Assembly: GCA_001970955.1 (NCBI GenBank)
Contig: MPUH01001064.1
Coordinates: forward strand, 1-24,975
Origin: Stentor coeruleus
Lineage: Eukaryota > Ciliophora > Heterotrichea > Heterotrichida > Stentoridae
Direction: 5' to 3'
Length of the DNA: 24,975 nucleotides
The position numbers and the translations under genes were made by a program. Positions 19,456-24,975 of the stretch are shown in pieces. Each line of letters starts with the position of its first letter. Position 1 is the first letter of the stretch. The notes below the pieces were generated by a model. The model worked only from the letters and a program-made list of their open reading frames with translations. It was not told the origin of the DNA and did not search any database.

Positions 19456-19753
19456 AAATGTATGTTTTATGATTGTATGAATAGATTTTCTGTTTTTACT
19501 TAAAAATTTATAAAGCATTTGAAAATCCTAAAAAATATCACTTTATTAAAGCTTACCTCTTCTTTGTCATTATCACATGCCGAAATTCATTTATCACACC
19601 ATCNAAAATGTATGTTTTATGATTGTATGAATAGATTTTCTGTTTTTACTTAAAAATTTATAAAGCATCTGAAAATCCTAAAAAATAGCACTTTATTAAA
19701 ACTTACCTCTTCTTTGTCATTATCACATGCCGAAATTCATTTATCACACCATC
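19455..19753. repeat. 149-base direct duplicate around a single N, three mismatches
   Basis: Bases 19455-19603 and 19605-19753 are nearly identical around the N at 19604. They differ at 19519/19669 (T/C), 19538/19688 (T/G) and 19551/19701 (G/A). An overlap between contigs from two alleles, or with sequencing errors, explains this better than a biological repeat. Confidence 0.8.
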
Positions 19754-21753
19754 TTATCCGAAATCTCATCAAATCCAAATCGAAACTTTACGAAATTCTT
19801 TTTTACACATGATTCTATTAAAAAAACCTAAACTAGCATACAACTTTTACACTTTATACCAAAAATAAACTTATCTTTCTCAATAATATCATATTCATTT
19901 CAAAATATAACTAGGCTTATTGATACCTTATATAAATATTCCCTTATATATAATTTTTCAACATGGATTTCAAACTATATTTCTCAAATAGCTTAACCAA
20001 AAATCTATATTTTCCCTAGGATTTCTCTTAGATTTATAAGTAATTCTTTATATGAACAGCAAAAAGTCTTTTAATCTTTTACTATACAGTTTAGTTGTTA
20101 TGTTTTAATTATTTAAAGAAAGAATTCGATCCTCAAAAACTAGTTTTGATAGTATTACTCTTGTGCCTATCCTTTACTAGTTTTTCTCCTGTTAAAATTT
20201 TTTTCATGCTCTTGTCTCTTGAAATAATGGCAATTTTCTATCTAAAATTAAGTTCCTTATTGGAATACTAGGAGCCAAAATTAATTGATATAAAGTTAAG
20301 AGAACTTTATTAGTAATTCTTGTAAGGCTTGTATAGACAAACCCTAAATCATAAACTATATATATTAAAAGCTATAAAAACCCACTAAATTAATCCAAGT
20401 TTATTGTAAAAGAACTTTACTAGTATCACCCATTATTATATCAAACTACAAGCAATTTGCTCAGATAAAAGAAGCAAATATATAAAATTGTTCATTTATT
20501 GAAGAATTATAGCTTTGTATATGTTCTTTAAAAATGATTTGTAATAAACTCTTAATGTCTTTTTATTAAAAATTCTGTTTATACAAAGCATATGTCTCTA
20601 AGGAAAATAAGTTAGTCCATTTAATAATATTTTGATATCTGGATTAAGTTATTAAAGAACTTCTTATTTTGAATTTTGAAAGGTTTTATACTTATATAAG
20701 CAAGATTTGTTTTTTAGACTGAAGGTTTTATATACAAGCAAATAAGACATTATGTATTAAATGTATATATATTGTTATCTTTTAAATATAATTAATTTCT
20801 TTTAACCATCAAAAGTTTATATTTAAAAAATCTCTTTGTTTAAGCTTGCTAAAACAAATCTTTGGGTTCTAATAAAATGTTTTTATATTTGCATAAAATA
20901 AGATTTGAAGTAAAAGAAAATTTTAGTTTTTCATATGAGTTTTTATGTATTGTGTATTATACATAGAACAATTAGCTTTTATATAAACAAAATTAAGAGT
21001 ATTTGGGTTCGTATATAAGACTTTTGAATATAAAATCTTAGAAAAGGGCTTTTTTGGTGACTAGATAAAAAATTATACATTTATCTAAACTATGTCTTAC
21101 TGTGATAAAAAATATAAAGAAAATGACGAAATACCTTTTAAATACATTCTTTATAATTCCTGCAAGCTTTCCAAAACCTTATTTTACTATTCAGATTCAT
21201 GAACTTATAAATCCTTTAAAAAACTAAATATAATCTTCTTTTAAAAGTATTTCTTTATTCATTAGATTTATTAGTTATCCTTATCTTATAATCAAATGAT
21301 TTCTATAAACTGAAAATTAAACAAAACCTTTGCATTAAAAAGTTACCTTTGGTTTTTATATATAAATCACATACAGCTAACATACATGATTAGATGACTA
21401 GATGAACAAAAAGGTTCCTGAATACTAGATTAAAAAAGGGAAAGCTATTCTTCCTATGAAATAGGCGAAATATAATCAAAGCTTTTGAAAAGGAAAATTT
21501 TCTTAGGGATTTGGAATTCACTTTTCAGCAAGCTGGATAAATAATGAGTATGAAATATATGAATAAGAAACCAAGTATTGTTGCATATTATTATATTTGT
21601 CATGATGAGGTGAGTAAAAATTACGTCTAATCGTCGTCTGAGGATTTAAGCTTAACCTAGCAAGGCTATTATAGGGATTAGAAGTTGTCCCATATTTAGA
21701 ATTTTTTGGCTTCTCGTGGAATTAATTCAAACGGCAACATGTGGTAATAAATT

Positions 21754-22590
21754 ATGGATCCAAATCAAGTATTTGCCTATATGTTCTCAGGCGTAAACCC
21801 GTACATTCAGCAAGTTTATCCGCAAACGTGGCCTTCAGTGACCGTAGAGCAACCTTCCTTAGGAAAAATGCCAGTCACATCTAAAAAATATCACCGAACA
21901 TGGAAAAAAAATCAAGTCGAAGAAGTATTTAACCTAACAACAAGGTTCTGTCAAACTCACAACCGAAGAATTGAAGATTTAAGTCTAAGGGACTTTGAAT
22001 CAATAGCACAAAATTTCGAACAGACTCCTGAACAAGTCATGATAAAAGTAAATGAAATTAATCGAAGTGGAACTTTAAGACCTGGCATCTGGTCTCAAGC
22101 AGAAGATGACCTTCTTAAAAGTGTTCTCAAAAAAGGACTTGAAAAATGGGGACAAATTGCTAACATACTTAATAAAGAAGTTCATAAAGGATTAAAAATC
22201 AGAACAGGTAAACAATGTAAAGAAAGGTGGAACAATTATTTGAACCCTGAAGTTAATAGAGGTCCTTGGTGTGAAGAAGAAGATATAGTTGCATTAGAAA
22301 ACTATAAAATTCATGGGAACAAATGGAGTGTGATTTCAAAATGCATAAGCAACAGGACCGAAAGCGCTGTGAAAAACCGAATAAAATCGTTGATAAACAA
22401 GATTAAGCAGGACCTTTCAACAATGGATGACCTTTCTGTTGGAATTGATAGGGTTATTGCCAAAAAAAAGAGCAATATGATTAAACATGAAATCAAAGAT
22501 AGCGTTAGTCCGAGGAGTGGCATGAATTATTCGATAGCTAGTCTTCAGAACTACTCGCCAACATTTTCTCAGGCTTGCATGCCTAATTAA
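21754..22590 (+). CDS. three-repeat MYB-type DNA-binding protein
   Basis: A 278-residue protein. A degenerate first repeat covers about 47-103 (YHRTWKKNQ to MIKVNEI). The second repeat is clear: GIWSQAEDDLL with W113, KWGQIANIL with W132, and KQCKERWNNYLNP with W159. It has about eight extra residues between its second and third helices, so W132 to W159 is 27 apart instead of about 19. The third repeat has RGPWCEEEDIVAL (W172), NKWSVIS (W191) and SNRTESAVKNRI, where Ile replaces the last Trp. It most resembles the three-repeat c-MYB class found across eukaryotes, often regulating cell-cycle genes; function here is inferred from fold only. Little follows the DNA-binding part, so there is no large activation domain. 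Ends in TAA, followed by a G-rich, C-poor 3' flank. Confidence 0.88.
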   Translation: MDPNQVFAYMFSGVNPYIQQVYPQTWPSVTVEQPSLGKMPVTSKKYHRTWKKNQVEEVFNLTTRFCQTHNRRIEDLSLRDFESIAQNFEQTPEQVMIKVNEINRSGTLRPGIWSQAEDDLLKSVLKKGLEKWGQIANILNKEVHKGLKIRTGKQCKERWNNYLNPEVNRGPWCEEEDIVALENYKIHGNKWSVISKCISNRTESAVKNRIKSLINKIKQDLSTMDDLSVGIDRVIAKKKSNMIKHEIKDSVSPRSGMNYSIASLQNYSPTFSQACMPN

Positions 22591-24117
22591 AATAAGAGAT
22601 AAGGTTTAATTAGAAGAATGGAAATATAGGATTATAAAATAACCCGAGCTCAGCTTAAATTGTTTATGAATAAGTGATAAGAATTTCTTAGAATGCTTTG
22701 AATGATTATAATATAAAAAAAAATTTCAGTAGTAGATTAGAGTTTTGTGAAGATTATTAATAAGAATTTTTTTATTGATAAAAGAATATGTTAAGATTGA
22801 AGAGATACAAAGATTGAAATTTATTTAATATTTTAAGGGTCTTAGTAGTTTTTGTATTAGATGAACTAAGAAAATTATGCTATTAAAATTTCATATTTTT
22901 TTCCATATATATTGAATATGTATTTGAATGTTTATTCATGGTCAAAGTTACATGATATGAAGTCACTTATACTTGTATCAAACTTTAATATTTAAAGCTA
23001 TTAAAGTAGATTTATTCTTCAGTATATACAATCGCCATATTTTTACGTTTAGGATGTCCTGTGAGCTTATATAAAAAAAATTTACTAAGATAAGATAAAA
23101 AAAATCATCATATAAGTTTCCTAATCGTAGTTTTATAATATATTGAATATCGAAGGTAAGGCTAAGGTTTTATTGTCTGCTTATATCATTGTTAATATTT
23201 AAATTTTTTTGATATAAAGATGAATGCTTTGAAGAATTTAATTTTATATATATATGCATTAAGGTTTTTAATATCAACGTGTATAGGGTGTTAAGTTTTG
23301 AAGATCTGGATTTTATTTGAAGGATTATGAGTTTTATTACTAATTAATATATATATAAGCATGTTATATGATAAATATGTATATAAGAATAAGATAAGTG
23401 ATTGTAGAAATAACTTGTTTAGGTAAGTTTTAAGATCTGATATTTGCTTAGGAGTTGTGTATTTTGAAGATAAAAACTTATAATGTTTAGATTAAATATT
23501 AGAACCTAGTAATTTCTCTTTTGATTAACTTTTAGCTTTAAGTTTTCGTGGGGACTAGTTTTAGATTAAGGAATAAGATTTTCTCTTTAGGCTAAAAACT
23601 CATTATTTATACGCATATTTTAGATAGACAAAATTTCTGACTTAAGCTTTTTATATCATTGCGAAAACTTTTAATTTTTTAAATGATTTTAAACATAATG
23701 ATTAGAAATGTATTCTTGACACAAGATTATTGTTTTAAGTTTTAATGATTTTATTTTAGATTCAGAGCGGTTCTTATATAATATATGCAGAATATATATT
23801 CCTTTTATGATTGTGCGATTTTAGTTGCTTTATTAAAATCATGTTTATTATCAAATTTATGTTAAATGCAGGTGTTTTTCTTTAGAATTTACTCACTTTA
23901 TAGTATCTCACACTTTTTGCATATAAAAACTAATAAAATATACAGAAATTCATGAAAAGGTATCAAAACTTTCAATTTTTATATTTTATACTATTTTTAA
24001 ATAACTTCTGTGGGCAAAAAGCTCTCTCAAACATAAATATAACTAAAAATTCTAAAAAACAAGGAAAATATTTAACTAGCCCATTAGTATTAGTATTAGT
24101 TAGGAATTATCACTTGA
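22591..24117. other. gene-free region downstream of the MYB gene
   Basis: G-biased 3' flank up to about 22860 (22741-22800 has 10 G and 0 C), then A+T-rich sequence with little skew. No frame of note; a 71-codon + frame at 23952-24167 overlaps the antisense of the retroelement-like remnant and has no motif. No RNA gene seen. Confidence 0.5.
24083..24100. repeat. three tandem ATTAGT hexamers
   Basis: Three perfect copies at 24083, 24089 and 24095, followed by TAGG. They lie just beyond the 3' end of the retroelement-like remnant as read on the - strand. Some non-LTR elements end in short tandem repeats, so this may be its tail. Confidence 0.6.
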
Positions 24118-24955
24118 CTATTGTCCAGCCCTTGTTGATTTTCTTCTTTTATAGTATATTTTCGTGATAAAGTTTTTTATTTCTCTGTCGATCTTGATTA
24201 TTTCTTGTTTTTCGTGGTTTTCTCTAAGTATTTTTTCATACTCTCCATTCCATAAAATGATATGCGATAATGAAAAATTTTAGGTTTCTTCATTCGCATA
24301 TTTTTAAGTTAGTTTTCTATTTTATGTATTTCAGTTTTGTATTTATTGCAATCTTCAATAACATGTTTTTCGTTCTGTACCCAGTGCTGACAGTAAGGAT
24401 ATTTTTGATCCGTGCTTTAATGTCTTAAGTATTTGCAGTGTTTTGTGAAGTTTGATCCTGATGATCTCATTTGGAAAATCAGTCCTGTCCCTAAAGTCAT
24501 GTTTGAGTTGTGAGTTAGGTATATAGGCAGCATTTCTGTGTTTCTATCTTTCGTTATGGCTAAGTATAGTTCTGCTGTTATTTTAGTATCTCTTTTTGTC
24601 GTTCTATATTTGTCTCTTTTATTTTTTTAACAGATGCTTTTAGCCATTCGCTGCCATTATTAGTCTCTTTATAATCTTCAATATTGTATTTGGACATGAT
24701 TTCTTTGCATCTTTTTTCCCATGGGAGGTTTCTAGTTTTATCTGGTATAAATAAGTTGTATTAAATTTTAAAGTCTCTAGCTCTGCAGAACAATATCTTA
24801 GAATCCTTGAGTCATCATCATCTGTGTTGAATTTCCAACAATTAGCTTTAGCGCTATGTGGGAAACTATTTGGACTAGTTGAAGTAGCTTCATTAAATCT
24901 CACATAAATTCTGCTCACATCTTCACTAATAGCCCAAGTACTATCATTGAGTGAT
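24118..24955 (-). mobile_element. decayed non-LTR retrotransposon-like 3' coding remnant
   Basis: Read on the - strand, protein-like sequence continues from the window edge toward 24118 but changes frame at least three times (about 24770, 24600 and 24300) and contains internal TAA codons, for example at 24417-24419. The clearest part, near 24340-24410, reads YPYCQHW then NEKHVIEDCNKY. This matches the zinc-knuckle-like tail that follows the reverse transcriptase in many LINE elements (C-x2-C, then H-x4-C), with the first Cys replaced by Tyr. A charged helical tail follows, including LWNGEYEKILRENHEKQEII. The reverse transcriptase core itself is not in the window. An unrelated broken gene is possible because A-rich DNA easily gives Lys-rich frames. 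Confidence 0.38.
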
Positions 24956-24975
24956 CTTCATCTGTTAGGGATAAA

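Larger units (their letters stand above)
18255..21753. other. 3.5 kb gene-poor region
   Basis: The first 200 bases are the G-rich 3' flank of rotatin (18301-18360 has 22 G and 4 C), including a run of eight G at 18273-18280. After about 18460 the sequence is very A+T-rich with no sustained skew and no long frame on either strand. It contains two assembly joints (N at 19390 and 19604), a diverged direct repeat and two short protein-like frames listed separately. A 28-residue frame at 21544-21630 lies upstream of the MYB gene. No tRNA-like B box or other RNA gene was found by eye. Confidence 0.55.

Noticed and set aside
20100..21020. tRNA-like B-box fragments (for example near 20126 and 21006)
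   Set aside because: Only partial matches, with no A box or acceptor stem pairing.
21544..21630. A 28-residue frame upstream of the MYB gene as a regulatory upstream frame or first exon
   Set aside because: No fitting splice signals were evident and the transcript start is unknown.
24083..24100. ATTAGT repeats as a telomere
   Set aside because: Only three copies, internal, and not at a sequence end.
23952..24167. A 71-codon + frame rich in Phe and Leu
   Set aside because: Partly antisense to the retroelement-like remnant, hydrophobic by A+T composition, and without motif.

Overview
The window looks like nuclear DNA of a ciliated or flagellated protist. It is strongly A+T-rich, and its genes are compact single open frames, many with recognisable eukaryotic families. 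These include a linker histone, a CCR4-class nuclease, a cyclin, a TTC39/IML2 protein, a ZNF598 ubiquitin ligase, the basal-body protein rotatin and a three-repeat MYB protein. TAA, TAG and TGA all appear as terminators. No long homologous gene is interrupted by any of them, so the standard genetic code fits. Standard code, A+T richness, almost no introns and a basal-body gene together fit a heterotrich ciliate of the Stentor type. This is an inference from gene style, not a proven identification.

Layout: the 3' end of an unknown + gene at the left edge; linker histone (+); endonuclease/exonuclease/phosphatase (+), only 76 bases after it; a coiled-coil protein (-); a PHO80-like cyclin (+); a PH + TTC39 protein (+); ZNF598 (-), convergent with it; rotatin (+), divergent from ZNF598; a gene-poor stretch of about 3.5 kb; a MYB protein (+); then about 1.5 kb without genes leading into what looks like a decayed retrotransposon 3' end on the - strand. 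There is no operon logic; these are unrelated housekeeping and regulatory genes.

The most striking property is compositional. Around most genes the sense strand is C-rich and almost free of G upstream, and G-rich and almost free of C downstream. As a result the + strand flips between C-rich and G-rich at almost every gene boundary, including the middles of convergent and divergent spacers. The rotatin reading frame also shows such flips inside itself.

Three single-N joints are flanked by direct duplicates of 56, 65 and 149 bases. These are best read as unmerged overlapping contig ends, so the true sequence is probably shorter there. I found no tRNA, rRNA, CRISPR array or intact mobile element.
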